Of a stretch of 21,195 nt of DNA, positions 13,080-20,457 are shown one piece after another. The DNA is from a virus, in IMG/VR virus record IMGVR_UViG_3300037961_003864, positions 1-21,195 of that record; one strand, 5' to 3'. The notes below the pieces were generated by a model that was not told where the DNA came from, searched no databases, and saw only the letters and a program-made list of their open reading frames with translations. The position numbers were made by a program, and so were the translations under genes. Every line of letters begins with the position of its first letter. The first letter of the stretch is position 1.

Positions 13080-13443
13080 AGACCTAGTACCTAGTTGGCA
13101 TACTGGTAGTAAACATACTACTCGTTGGAATAATTATACTGTTATTACACAGTATGATATTGAAGAAGATAATGTCAAAGCAGACATAAGTGTAAAACCA
13201 CCAGGAGCTAAAAAAGCTATATGGTTATGCACAGGTCCTTATGACACTAATGATACAAGTGTTAAGCTACATATATTATATCATATGGCTACAGGTTATT
13301 TTCCAAAACCTGCAAAAGATATTGATCAGTATGTGTTTGCTGAAGAAATTGTAGATATGCTCTATAAAATTGTAGAGCAAAATAAAATAGATGGAAACTT
13401 ATGTTTACATCTTAAAATTAGAGATGGAAGGATGGGTAAATAA
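13072..13443 (+). CDS. Hypothetical 123-aa protein
   Basis: I do not recognise this protein. It has beta-like N-terminal half (RWNNYTVITQYDIEEDN, ADISVKPPGAKKAIWLC) and a helical C-terminal half (YVFAEEIVDMLYKIVEQ). AAAAGGAGA lies before the ATG, which sits in the ATGTATAA overlap with the upstream gene. The stop overlaps the next start as TAATG. Confidence 0.62.
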   Translation: MYKDLVPSWHTGSKHTTRWNNYTVITQYDIEEDNVKADISVKPPGAKKAIWLCTGPYDTNDTSVKLHILYHMATGYFPKPAKDIDQYVFAEEIVDMLYKIVEQNKIDGNLCLHLKIRDGRMGK

Positions 13444-13745
13444 TGAAAAACTATTACGAGAAGCAGTTACTTAAAACTGCTAAAGTAAGAATTGTCCAAA
13501 TGGATGTTGATGATCCAGCATTCAAGGATAATGAAATAAATGAAGATAAGTTATATAAAATTTATCTTTATCAGGAAGTAATGGCTGGTACTCATGAACA
13601 TGATTATGATGTACATGAAGAAGTTATTAGTGAATTAACTGTTACTAGACGTATATTAAGTCATTTACATCCAGAAATAGATATAGAATTGATGATTAGT
13701 CATCCAGACTATGAGTCATTTGTGGAGAGTCACAATGGCAATTAA
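13443..13745 (+). CDS. Hypothetical acidic 100-aa protein
   Basis: I do not recognise this protein. It has charged N-terminal residues (MKNYYEKQLLKTAKVRIVQM), a VDDPAFKDNEINEDKLYKIY segment and a His-rich acidic middle (GTHEHDYDVHEEVISE). No zinc motif is complete. It starts in TAATG overlap with the previous gene and overlaps the zinc-ribbon gene by 11 bases. Confidence 0.62.
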   Translation: MKNYYEKQLLKTAKVRIVQMDVDDPAFKDNEINEDKLYKIYLYQEVMAGTHEHDYDVHEEVISELTVTRRILSHLHPEIDIELMISHPDYESFVESHNGN

Positions 13746-13917
13746 TGGTAATTGTGAGTCTTGTGGCAAATTCGATAAATTATATCAAATGGAAGACGGA
13801 CATAACAATTGGTATTGTCGTGTCTGTACCATTGAAATTCATTGGGAACGTGAGGCTGAACGTAAGGTAAGTTCTGACGATCCAGATTGTTACGGAGGTA
13901 GTAAGTATGAGCAGTAA
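13735..13917 (+). CDS. Small zinc-ribbon protein, 60 aa
   Basis: A 60-aa protein with two Cys pairs, NCESC (C7, C10) and YCRVC (C28, C31), 17 residues apart, a classic treble-clef/zinc-ribbon arrangement that would bind one Zn ion. Between them lies a polar knuckle (KLYQMEDGHNNW). A charged tail (EREAERKVSSDDPDCYGG) follows. The ATG at 13735 follows GGAGAG; a longer in-frame start upstream is not needed. It may bind nucleic acid or a protein; no enzymatic motif. Its end overlaps the 82-aa gene by 11 bases. Confidence 0.7.
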   Translation: MAINGNCESCGKFDKLYQMEDGHNNWYCRVCTIEIHWEREAERKVSSDDPDCYGGSKYEQ

Positions 13918-14155
13918 AGAAGGAATGCGTCTGTATAAAATTACAGAAAATATAAATCTAAATGTTCATTATGAAATACAAGCAAAATCTGATGATGAAG
14001 CATTTGAGATTTATTTAGAAGGTACTGAAATGAAGAAGTTACCTGTCGAAATTAGTGCGAACATAGATCGTGCTTATGTAGGCAAAGATTATTCACAGTA
14101 TGAAGGAACAGAAGACATAACTCCCTATGATTGGGAAGAAAGTGAGGACGAATGA
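13907..14155 (+). CDS. Small alpha/beta acidic protein, 82 aa
   Basis: An 82-aa acidic protein with a beta strand then helix unit (HYEIQAKSDDEAFEIYLEG), a second strand (KLPVEISANIDRAYV) and a very acidic tail (EDITPYDWEESEDE). The strand-A-x-S-x-DEA-helix pattern is common in tiny phage proteins and also appears in the 72-aa gene two genes on. GGAGG precedes the ATG. Function unknown; the acidic tail could mimic DNA. Confidence 0.6.
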   Translation: MSSKEGMRLYKITENINLNVHYEIQAKSDDEAFEIYLEGTEMKKLPVEISANIDRAYVGKDYSQYEGTEDITPYDWEESEDE

Positions 14156-14520
14156 ACGTAAGTCAACTATTAGCAGCATTGATAGTAGTAGAGTCATCAG
14201 GTGATCCAAAAGCTATTGGCGATAATGGTCTAGCTGTAGGATGTTTACAAATAACACCTGCTGTTATAAAAGATGTAAATCGTGTTTTTGACATGGATTT
14301 TACATTAGATGATAGATATGAGGTACATCATAGCAAAAATATTGCTAACTTATATCTAGCTTACTGGGGTTCCAAGTATGAACGTAATACTGGTTTCCAA
14401 GCAAATGCAGAAGTCTATGCCAGGATATGGAATGGTGGACCAAATGGTTGGAATAAAAAGTCTACTGATAAATACTGGTATAAAGTAAAGGAGGTGCTTG
14501 ATTCATGGGAAGATTCCTAG
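14152..14520 (+). CDS. SLT/lysozyme-like transglycosylase, putative endolysin
   Basis: A 122-aa protein with the core of soluble lytic-transglycosylase-like lysozymes. VVESSGDPKA (catalytic Glu about E14) is followed by IGDNGLAVGCLQI (22-34), VNRVFDMDFTLDD, and ARIWNGGPNGW (90-100) ending TDKYWYKVKEVL. ESSGD, GLAVGxLQI and the WNGGP motif are diagnostic for this phage group, which cleaves the peptidoglycan glycan chain. There is no signal peptide, so it would need a holin or act as a virion enzyme. It starts in ATGA overlap with the 82-aa gene. It is placed in the rightward cluster, away from the 49-aa holin-like gene on the other strand, which is unusual if the two act together. Confidence 0.8.
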   Translation: MNVSQLLAALIVVESSGDPKAIGDNGLAVGCLQITPAVIKDVNRVFDMDFTLDDRYEVHHSKNIANLYLAYWGSKYERNTGFQANAEVYARIWNGGPNGWNKKSTDKYWYKVKEVLDSWEDS

Positions 14521-14723
14521 TAAAATTAGAGTTTGCTCACATGATTATTATGGAAGCAGACTCGCAACCAGAAGCTGTAAGAAAGGCGATTGATGTTATT
14601 AAAGATCATTCGGTTACTAACCTAGAAGTTAGTCCTGCTTATAGTTTAGTTGGTGTAGTACATAAAGCAACTGAAGAATTAGAAAATGGTGAAGTTATTA
14701 GAGGAGGTGAAATATACAAATGA
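14505..14723 (+). CDS. Small alpha/beta protein, 72 aa
   Basis: A 72-aa protein, FLVKLEFAHMIIMEADSQPE then AVRKAIDVIKDHS, a strand followed by the A-x-S-x-EA helix pattern, then VSPAYSLVGVVHKATEE. It could be a ferredoxin-like fold. Its layout is like that of the 82-aa product at 13907. GGAGG stands about 11 bases before the ATG, inside the end of the lysozyme gene. Function unknown. Confidence 0.6.
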   Translation: MGRFLVKLEFAHMIIMEADSQPEAVRKAIDVIKDHSVTNLEVSPAYSLVGVVHKATEELENGEVIRGGEIYK

Positions 14724-15844
14724 AACATGATCCTTATGGTCCTAGTACTCATCCTATGCTGGTAAAATGTCCAGCATATAGTTCTACACAAAGTGAAACA
14801 GTACATACTGTAAAGGGAACAGAGAAACATCACTATTGTGAATTGTTTCTTGATCCAAAAGCAGAGCATTTTGCTGATGATACTGAATACTTGTATGAAT
14901 TATTAGGTGAAAGTAATGATGGTCGTGAAGGAGAATATAAATTCGATGCTGAAGATATATCTGATGTAATTACAGCTATAGATCAAGCAAGAGAGTTTAT
15001 ACGTGATATGGAAGATAAAACTGCTGGTACTAAATTTAACAACATTGTTAAAGTTAATACCGAGCAATGGGTAAATCTAAACTTATTAGGTATTTCTGGT
15101 GGTACACCAGATTTAGTTCTTACAATAGGTAAGAGTACTATTATTATAATAGACTTTAAGTTTGGAAGAATACCTGTATCTCCACAAAGCGAACAATTAA
15201 TGTCATATATGTGTGGTCTTAATCCTTTTGGTACAGACTTTAAACACATGTATAACGTTATAATACAACCAAAAGTATATGAGGAAGCACAAGTGTATAC
15301 AGTTACACAAACACATTTAGCTAAACATATGCATATGATGAAAGAGGTTATTGAATTAGCAAAATTAGATAACCCACCATACATAGCACATGATAAATGT
15401 AATTGGTGTGATAAACACTTAAAGTGTCCTGCTACAATTGGTCAATTAGCACAAACAACTAATGTTGTGAAGGCTAATAAAGCTGTCAAGATATATGACT
15501 TGCCAGATGCACAATTAACAAAATGGATTGATCAGTATGAGATGATCAAGAGTTTTGGTGGTGCATTAAAACAAGAATTATATGCAAGACTGCATAGAGG
15601 TGAAGACGTTGATGGTTATGAATTATCTGCTGGTCGTAGATCTCGCAGATGGAAAGATGAGCAACAAACGTTAACACGTCTAAAAGAGTTATGTAAAGAT
15701 GCTGGTGTTAATGCAGCAGAATTATATGACAGTAAGTTATTAAGTGTAGCCAAGATAGAAAAATTACTGCCGAAACATAAGAAAGAAATAGCAGAATTGT
15801 TCTATCACCAGGATGGAAACTTGGTGGCTAAAAAAATAAAATAG
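14720..15844 (+). CDS. DUF2800/Cas4-like PD-(D/E)XK nuclease
   Basis: A 374-aa protein with a PD-(D/E)XK core: GGTPDLVL (D131) then IIIIDFKFGR (D145, K147), followed by EQLMSY. Four cysteines, C17 (LVKCPAYSS) with C227, C230 and C236 (KCNWCDKHLKCP), fit the Fe-S cluster pattern of Cas4/AddB-type nucleases and of the phage DUF2800 family. Such enzymes resect DNA ends to give single strands for the annealase encoded next. The C-terminal ~110 residues are helical and basic (GRRSRRWKDEQQ, IEKLLPKHKKEI). It starts in ATGA overlap with the 72-aa gene. A promoter region separates it from bet, so the two can be independently regulated. 5' to 3' exonuclease action is inferred from family and context. 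Confidence 0.82.
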   Translation: MKHDPYGPSTHPMLVKCPAYSSTQSETVHTVKGTEKHHYCELFLDPKAEHFADDTEYLYELLGESNDGREGEYKFDAEDISDVITAIDQAREFIRDMEDKTAGTKFNNIVKVNTEQWVNLNLLGISGGTPDLVLTIGKSTIIIIDFKFGRIPVSPQSEQLMSYMCGLNPFGTDFKHMYNVIIQPKVYEEAQVYTVTQTHLAKHMHMMKEVIELAKLDNPPYIAHDKCNWCDKHLKCPATIGQLAQTTNVVKANKAVKIYDLPDAQLTKWIDQYEMIKSFGGALKQELYARLHRGEDVDGYELSAGRRSRRWKDEQQTLTRLKELCKDAGVNAAELYDSKLLSVAKIEKLLPKHKKEIAELFYHQDGNLVAKKIK

Positions 15845-15892
15845 TGGTGAAAAAGTGTTTTACACTTGACACCACTGGTGTATAATAGTGGT
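15841..15892 (+). promoter_or_regulatory. Promoter with clustered AGTGGT operator half-sites upstream of bet/recT
   Basis: TTTACA (15859-15864), 16 bases, then TATAAT (15881-15886) is a near-consensus sigma70-type promoter. Around it sit ATAGTGGT copies at 15841-15848 and 15885-15892, the inverted CACCACT (15870-15876), a 13-bp palindrome ACACCACTGGTGT (15869-15881) in the spacer, and AAGTGT-TTT-ACACTT (15853-15867) over the -35. This looks like a repressor-controlled promoter for the recombination/replication operon. Boxes and symmetry are seen; the regulator is unknown. Confidence 0.65.
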
Positions 15893-15919
15893 TAATATAT
15901 AAAATAGGAGATAAATACC

Positions 15920-16957
15920 ATGAGTAAAATGGAAGTATCGTATCTTGATCTCAACGATAATGAGATCAACTTGTCGCCTGAAACAGTTAAAAAGTATATT
16001 GCACCTAATGCAAATATTACTAATCAAGAAATGGCTATGTTCTTGAAACTGTGTCAGCACCAAAGATTAAATCCTTTCTTAAGAGAGGTTTATCTTATTA
16101 AATATGGTTCTGCACCTGCATCAATGGTTACAGGTAAAGAAACATTCTTGAAACGTGCTAAACGTGATGCACGTTATCAAGGTCATAAATGTACCATAGA
16201 AGGTAAAGTACCTGATATGACTGCTACTGCAGAAGTGTATGTAAAAGACTATCAGACACCTATTACTTGTACTGTATGGTATGAAGAATACGTAGGACTA
16301 AAGAAAGATGGAACACCTACTGGAATGTGGGCTAGTAAGCCACGTACTATGTTACAAAAGGTAGCGTTAGTACAAGCATTACGTGAGGCGTTTCCAGATA
16401 CCTTTGGTGGTTTGTATTCGCAAGAAGAAATTAATACTGTGGATGCAGATAAACTGCCTACTGCAAATATTATAATAGAAGAAACAGAACCAGAACAACC
16501 AGAAGAACGTGTATCTAGAGAACGTAATGATGGTGAGTATGGTGAAGTTGAAAACATTGGTACTGTAAAAGTACATGATGAAAATGAAGTCATGCAAGAA
16601 GCTATGACTAAATCTTCTAAAAATAGAGTAGTAGAAGATGTAAAAGAAATGTTTGGTGCAACAGAGGTATTACCAAAGTTAGGACCAGACACTAGTATTG
16701 TATTAAGTGACGAGCCAGATCCAATACCTACTAAAACTAAAGGTAGTGTAACTGACGAGTATGCTGAATGGATACTAGATAAATATCGTGCTCATATAGA
16801 AGCTAATGTTCAATTAGATCATCTTGAGCATATTCAAGAAACACCTTTAGAACATTGGAATATAGAGATTGCACAATCTTTATTAGAAATTGGTAAAGGT
16901 TTAGTGACAGGAAGGAATGAGTTTGATACTGTATTTGATGGTTTATTTAGTAAATAG
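15920..16957 (+). CDS. bet: Bet/RecT-family single-strand annealing protein
   Basis: A 345-aa protein whose first ~170 residues match phage recombination protein Bet: FLKLCQHQRLNPFLREVYLI (41-60), KYGSAPASMVTGKETFLKRA (61-80), RYQGHK, a CTVWYEEYVG strand, WASKPRTMLQKVALVQALRE (137-156) and AFPDTFGGLYSQEE. It binds single-stranded DNA and promotes annealing-type recombination. Residues about 185-345 are acidic and probably disordered (EETEPEQPEERVSRERNDGE), then a helical end (YAEWILDKYRAHIEANVQL), longer than typical Bet. This tail may bind the SSB or the nuclease. AGGAG precedes the ATG and a regulated promoter lies upstream. Partners are the Cas4-like nuclease before it and SSB and RusA further on. 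Confidence 0.88.
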   Translation: MSKMEVSYLDLNDNEINLSPETVKKYIAPNANITNQEMAMFLKLCQHQRLNPFLREVYLIKYGSAPASMVTGKETFLKRAKRDARYQGHKCTIEGKVPDMTATAEVYVKDYQTPITCTVWYEEYVGLKKDGTPTGMWASKPRTMLQKVALVQALREAFPDTFGGLYSQEEINTVDADKLPTANIIIEETEPEQPEERVSRERNDGEYGEVENIGTVKVHDENEVMQEAMTKSSKNRVVEDVKEMFGATEVLPKLGPDTSIVLSDEPDPIPTKTKGSVTDEYAEWILDKYRAHIEANVQLDHLEHIQETPLEHWNIEIAQSLLEIGKGLVTGRNEFDTVFDGLFSK

Positions 16958-16966
16958 GAGTCAAAT

Positions 16967-18256
16967 ATGCATGATCAAACTGTTGAGGGTTCAGCATTAA
17001 GTAGTATAATTAATGATCCTTCTCAAGGTTTCCGTGCAGTAAGTGTTCATGGTATTAACAGAGAATCTTTTGTTAATCCATTTTATGGTCTGACTTTTGA
17101 GGTAGTAGAAACTATGCTATCTCAAGGTCAGCCTGTTACACAACAAAGCATATGGTCTAGAATAGTAGCAGTTGATAGTTCTTATAGTGTATCAGAACTA
17201 GAACAAGTATATACATACAATGAATCTAGACCTATGTATTGGTGTGACTTATTGCGGAAGTATAAGTTAGCTAGAGAAGCAATTAAATTAATTAACAAAA
17301 CTAAAGAGGATATAACTAATCCTTTTAATGTTGAAGAATGTATTAGTGGTGTTACAGAAGATTTATTTCATCTGTTAACTAGTAATACAGTAGATGAAGA
17401 TGATGATATTACTGTTAATGATCTTATATTACGTGGTGGCTATCCATCTAAATATAAGGCAATCAATGACATTATAACAAAATATCCACCTTCGTTTCCA
17501 GTAGTTATAGGTGCTCGACCAGGTGTAGGTAAAACAACTTGGTTATGTAATGAAATGTTAAATCATATAATTAAACGTAAAGGAGAATGGTGGGAGTTTA
17601 AAGATAATCGCCATGCTACTATGTTTAGTTTAGAGATGCAACGTCCAGATATACTACGTAAATGTATATGTATATTAAGTGGTATAGAAGAAAATTCAGT
17701 TAAAGCAGATAAGTTAACTAAAGAAGAAACAGAAAAGTTTCATGCTTATCTTAAACTGTTAAAGAAAGCACCATTAACTATATATGATAGATCATTAACA
17801 CCTAAACAGATATGTAGTTCTATGAGATACGCATCTGAAAGGTATAAGAGTACATTCTTTGGATTAGATTATGTACAAAGAATGAAAGCGTTTAGTAATA
17901 GAGCAAAAGATCGTGAGTTTTATGCACGAGCAAGTAACGATATTGCTGATACGCTTAAAAGTTTATCTACTAATCCCATGATGATTATATTGTCACAGCT
18001 TTCAAGAGCTGCAGATATAAACAAACATGATACGATAAACGAAAGAAAGAAAAAGAGTCCTCAACTATCGCACTTTAAAGAAACTGGTGCGTTAGAAGAA
18101 GACGCTTATTTAGCAGGATTACTATATCCAGATCCAGAGTTCATTCACCAGGAATTACCTAGACAGCCTATTATTATGTCTTGGGAAAAGAATCGTGGTG
18201 GTAGAACAGGTTCTGTTAAAATGGTATTCCATAAGAAATCACAAACGTTTGCATAA
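16967..18256 (+). CDS. DnaB-like replicative helicase
   Basis: A 429-aa protein with an N-terminal helical domain (about 1-135) and a RecA-like ATPase domain. Walker A is GARPGVGKTTW (182-192), Walker B is FFGLDYV (D301), motif H3 is MMIILSQLSR (Q344), then HFKETGALEEDA (371-380) and an arginine-finger region NRGGRTGSV (409-417). These are the ordered motifs of DnaB/gp4-type hexameric helicases that unwind DNA at the fork. It is somewhat short and divergent: the H1 segment reads SLEMQRPDILRK, and the KETGALEEDA motif replaces the common RESGAIEQDA. No primase domain is seen. AGGAG precedes the ATG; it follows bet by 9 bases. Confidence 0.88.
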   Translation: MHDQTVEGSALSSIINDPSQGFRAVSVHGINRESFVNPFYGLTFEVVETMLSQGQPVTQQSIWSRIVAVDSSYSVSELEQVYTYNESRPMYWCDLLRKYKLAREAIKLINKTKEDITNPFNVEECISGVTEDLFHLLTSNTVDEDDDITVNDLILRGGYPSKYKAINDIITKYPPSFPVVIGARPGVGKTTWLCNEMLNHIIKRKGEWWEFKDNRHATMFSLEMQRPDILRKCICILSGIEENSVKADKLTKEETEKFHAYLKLLKKAPLTIYDRSLTPKQICSSMRYASERYKSTFFGLDYVQRMKAFSNRAKDREFYARASNDIADTLKSLSTNPMMIILSQLSRAADINKHDTINERKKKSPQLSHFKETGALEEDAYLAGLLYPDPEFIHQELPRQPIIMSWEKNRGGRTGSVKMVFHKKSQTFA

Positions 18257-18282
18257 GCAAACATAAATATAAGGAGATAGTT

Positions 18283-18912
18283 ATGCCAAATTGGATAACA
18301 AATTGTGTTACAATAGAAGGAACTAAAGAACATTGTAAGTTAGTACGTGATAGCGTATGTAAGGAAGAAAAGATTAATTCACTAGACATAGCAGCATTAG
18401 CTGAAGGTGGTGAGCCACAAGATCATATGACATCTAGAGTTGAAGAAAATGAATTTAACTTTGATGCCATTGTACCAATGCCAGAAGAATTAAAAGATAC
18501 CCAGAAAGACTTCAAAAGTGAATCAAATGAAGTTTTAATTAAGAAGTATGGGTTTGATAATTGGTATGATTGGTCTTGTTATAACTGGGGTACTAAATGG
18601 AATACAAGTAATCCAGAATGGCATAGTGAAAATTATATAGAGTTTGATACAGCTTGGGCTACACCAGAGCCAATCTGGAGAGCTTTAGCTGAAAAACATC
18701 CGCATGTAAAATTTACTATACAATATGCTGATGAAGATATAGGTCATAATTGTGGTGAAATTCGTATACACATTGCTGAAGGTATAGATGAATATGATGA
18801 ATATTCAGATTATCCTATGAATTATCATAGGAAAAAGGATATACTCTTAAAGTGTAAACCATACCTTGAAGAAGATTATGACTTTGAAAAAGATCAATGG
18901 AAAGAAGATTAA
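18283..18912 (+). CDS. YubB/Api92-like ferredoxin-fold protein, 209 aa
   Basis: A 209-aa protein that begins MPNWITNCVTIEG and has FNFDAIVPMPEELKDT, YGFDNWYDWSCYNWGTKWNT and IEFDTAWATPEPIWRALAEK, the signature blocks of the Api92/YubB ferredoxin-like family found on phages and plasmids. Its function is unknown. An acidic Tyr/Asp-rich segment (EGIDEYDEYSDYPMNY) precedes a basic helix and an acidic end. AAGGAGA precedes the ATG. It sits between helicase and small genes of the replication operon; whether it acts in replication is not known. Confidence 0.8.
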   Translation: MPNWITNCVTIEGTKEHCKLVRDSVCKEEKINSLDIAALAEGGEPQDHMTSRVEENEFNFDAIVPMPEELKDTQKDFKSESNEVLIKKYGFDNWYDWSCYNWGTKWNTSNPEWHSENYIEFDTAWATPEPIWRALAEKHPHVKFTIQYADEDIGHNCGEIRIHIAEGIDEYDEYSDYPMNYHRKKDILLKCKPYLEEDYDFEKDQWKED

Positions 18913-19132
18913 GAAAGGTGATAGAGTTCTTGTTGTTTGGCATGATATTAAAGCTATCTTACATTCAGAAGAACCTATCGAACCTGCTCTTGCAGAAACT
19001 GTTGGGTGGGTTGACGCACAGTCTCCCACTTGGTTACGTTTAACAACTACTAGATATGTAGGAGAGTTAGACGATTTAAAAGACTTAATCGTAATTCCGA
19101 AAGGTTGTATTCAAAATGTCGAAAGAATATGA
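18878..19132 (+). CDS. Small hypothetical protein with KGDRV-type beta start, 84 aa
   Basis: An 84-aa protein reading MTLKKINGKKIKKGDRVLVV then WHDIKAILHSEE and a WLRLTTTRYVGE strand, with an all-beta, SH3-like look. The start is uncertain: ATG at 18878 follows GAAGA, while an in-frame TTG 12 bases earlier is possible; either overlaps the previous gene by 35 bases or more. I do not recognise a family. It overlaps the HNH gene by 17 bases. Confidence 0.58.
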   Translation: MTLKKINGKKIKKGDRVLVVWHDIKAILHSEEPIEPALAETVGWVDAQSPTWLRLTTTRYVGELDDLKDLIVIPKGCIQNVERI

Positions 19133-19484
19133 TAAACTTTGGCAGAAGGTTGTGTGTCATAGAGCACAGAACAGATGCCAATTAAACCATGAAGGTTGTA
19201 CTGACATGGCTTATAATGGTGCTCACCATATAATTCCTAGAAAAGAAATCTATTATAGATGGGATGAAAACAATGGCTTTGCTGTTTGTCCATCATGTCA
19301 TCAATGGATAGAAGAACATCCAAAGGAGTTTATGGATCTATTAATAGAATGGGAACCACATAGAGTTGCTTACTTACGTTGGTTTACTGCTAATCGTAAG
19401 AAAGTTAATGATCAACAAAAGGAGATGAAAATTGTACAAGACAAAGCAGAACTTGAAATGTATTGCTGGTCATATGGAATTTGA
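19116..19484 (+). CDS. HNH endonuclease-like protein, 122 aa
   Basis: A 122-aa protein with an HNH/treble-clef core: NRCQLNHEGC (C21, C28), GAHHIIPRKE (H37, H38), ENNGFAVCPSCHQWI (N52/N53, C58, C61, H62) and H68. The Cys pairs bind zinc and the His residues with Asn form the beta-beta-alpha metal active site, so it should nick or cut DNA. In phage replication clusters such genes occur near RusA, in a position comparable with NinG-type proteins. The first 15 residues and the C-terminal helix (RWFTANRKKVNDQQKEM) are basic. It overlaps the neighbouring genes at both ends. Confidence 0.78.
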   Translation: MSKEYDKLWQKVVCHRAQNRCQLNHEGCTDMAYNGAHHIIPRKEIYYRWDENNGFAVCPSCHQWIEEHPKEFMDLLIEWEPHRVAYLRWFTANRKKVNDQQKEMKIVQDKAELEMYCWSYGI

Positions 19485-19977
19485 ATTGCCGACTAAGACA
19501 CATCAGTCAGCTTTACGAATTGTACAGCGTACATCTTTTAATAAGTTTCTATTACAATATAAAAACTTAAAAGGAGTAGCTTTACTTAAAATGTGGCAGA
19601 AACATTTGTTTGTTTCAGCTAGTGCAAGTAAAGAGTTAAATCAGCTAAAAGCGTACATTAGGAGTGAATTAGAGCAAAATATACAGAATTTGGCTCACGA
19701 GGATGCTCTACAATTGCCTTTTGACTGTCCAGTAAGGTTAGAGGTCACCTTTAATTTCCCCTATCTTAAAAAGCATTCTGCGAAGGATAGAGAAAATAGA
19801 ATAGTGAAAACAACAAAACCTGACCTGGATAATACAGTTAAAATATTATTGGATTGTATGGAAGAAGTTGGTTTAGTTATTAACGATTCTAGGATCTGTC
19901 AAATGGTTCTAGAAAAATATTATAGTGATAAGCCAGGCATAGTCTGGCGATTAACAGAAAGGAGCCAAAATGGCTAG
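19432..19977 (+). CDS. rusA: RusA-like Holliday junction resolvase, TTG start likely
   Basis: The C-terminal half carries the RusA catalytic set with the exact family spacing: TKPDLDNTVK gives D131, D133 and K137, and VINDSRI gives D152 (compare D70, D72, K76, D91 of Escherichia coli RusA). It would dimerise and cut four-way junctions or branched replication intermediates. TTG at 19432 is chosen as the start because AAAGGAG stands 7 bases before it; the first ATG (19474, residue 15) lacks a good ribosome site and would give a 167-aa form. The N-terminal ~95 residues are longer than in the E. coli enzyme and include a basic helical part (FNKFLLQYKNLKG, LKMWQKH). It overlaps the HNH gene by 53 bases and the ssb start by 8. 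Confidence 0.85.
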   Translation: MYKTKQNLKCIAGHMEFELPTKTHQSALRIVQRTSFNKFLLQYKNLKGVALLKMWQKHLFVSASASKELNQLKAYIRSELEQNIQNLAHEDALQLPFDCPVRLEVTFNFPYLKKHSAKDRENRIVKTTKPDLDNTVKILLDCMEEVGLVINDSRICQMVLEKYYSDKPGIVWRLTERSQNG

Positions 19978-20377
19978 TTATAATAAAGTAGTGCTCATGG
20001 GTAATCTTACTCGTGATATTGAAATTAAAACTCTTGACAACGGAACTGTTGTTGGTGAGTTTGGGTTAGCAGTCAATGAGTCATACACAGACAAACGTAC
20101 AGGAGAAAAAGTTGATACTCCTGTATATGTAGATGTTACTGTATGGGGTAAACAAGCAGAAGTATGTAGTCAATATATCTCCAAAGGTAGTGGAGCTATG
20201 GTTGATGGTAAACTTAAGCTAGATGTGTGGCAGGGAGATGATGGAAACAATCGTCAAAAACTTCGTGTTGTAGCTAATCAAGTAGTATTTGTAGGAGGTA
20301 AACAAGAACCTGCAGATGCTGATGTAAACCAAGATCCAGGTGATGATTATCTTGACTCGGAAGAAATTCCATTTTAA
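19970..20377 (+). CDS. ssb: Single-stranded DNA-binding protein
   Basis: A 135-aa SSB. The OB fold begins MASYNKVVLMGNLTRDIEIK, continues with VGEFGLAVNESYTD, VDVTVWGKQAEVCSQYISKG and KLKLDVWQGDDG, and ends with RVVANQVVFVG. The tail is short and acidic and finishes DSEEIPF, the tip that recruits partner proteins in bacterial SSBs. It would coat ssDNA at forks and during Bet-mediated annealing. It is the last replication gene before the riboswitch. AAAGGAG precedes the ATG, which overlaps the rusA stop (ATGGCTAG). Confidence 0.92.
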   Translation: MASYNKVVLMGNLTRDIEIKTLDNGTVVGEFGLAVNESYTDKRTGEKVDTPVYVDVTVWGKQAEVCSQYISKGSGAMVDGKLKLDVWQGDDGNNRQKLRVVANQVVFVGGKQEPADADVNQDPGDDYLDSEEIPF

Positions 20378-20388
20378 GTTGATCTAAT

Positions 20389-20440
20389 ATCGTTCACTCG
20401 CAAGAGCGGAAGTACCACATAGTGTGGGAAGGAACGCATC
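20389..20440 (+). promoter_or_regulatory. Glutamine riboswitch-like element (glnA/Downstream-peptide class)
   Basis: CGTTC (20391-20395) pairs with GAACG (20432-20436) as the closing stem. Inside are a small CTC-GCAA-GAG stem, the GCGGAAGTA linker, a CCACA-TAG-TGTGG stem (20415-20427) and the GGGAAGGAACGC end. CGTTCA..., CGGAAGTA and GAAGGAACGC are the conserved blocks of the glutamine-binding glnA and Downstream-peptide RNAs. The element ends about 20 bases before the start of a YRG peptide gene, the usual Downstream-peptide partner. Control is probably at translation, as GGAG (20447-20450) lies just beyond. The motif is seen; ligand binding is inferred from the family. Confidence 0.82.
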
Positions 20441-20457
20441 GTAACTGGAGAATAAAA

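Noticed and set aside
15866-15886. TTGACA followed by TATAAT as a promoter pair
   Set aside because: Only 9 bases separate the two boxes. TTTACA at 15859 with a 16-base spacer is used instead.
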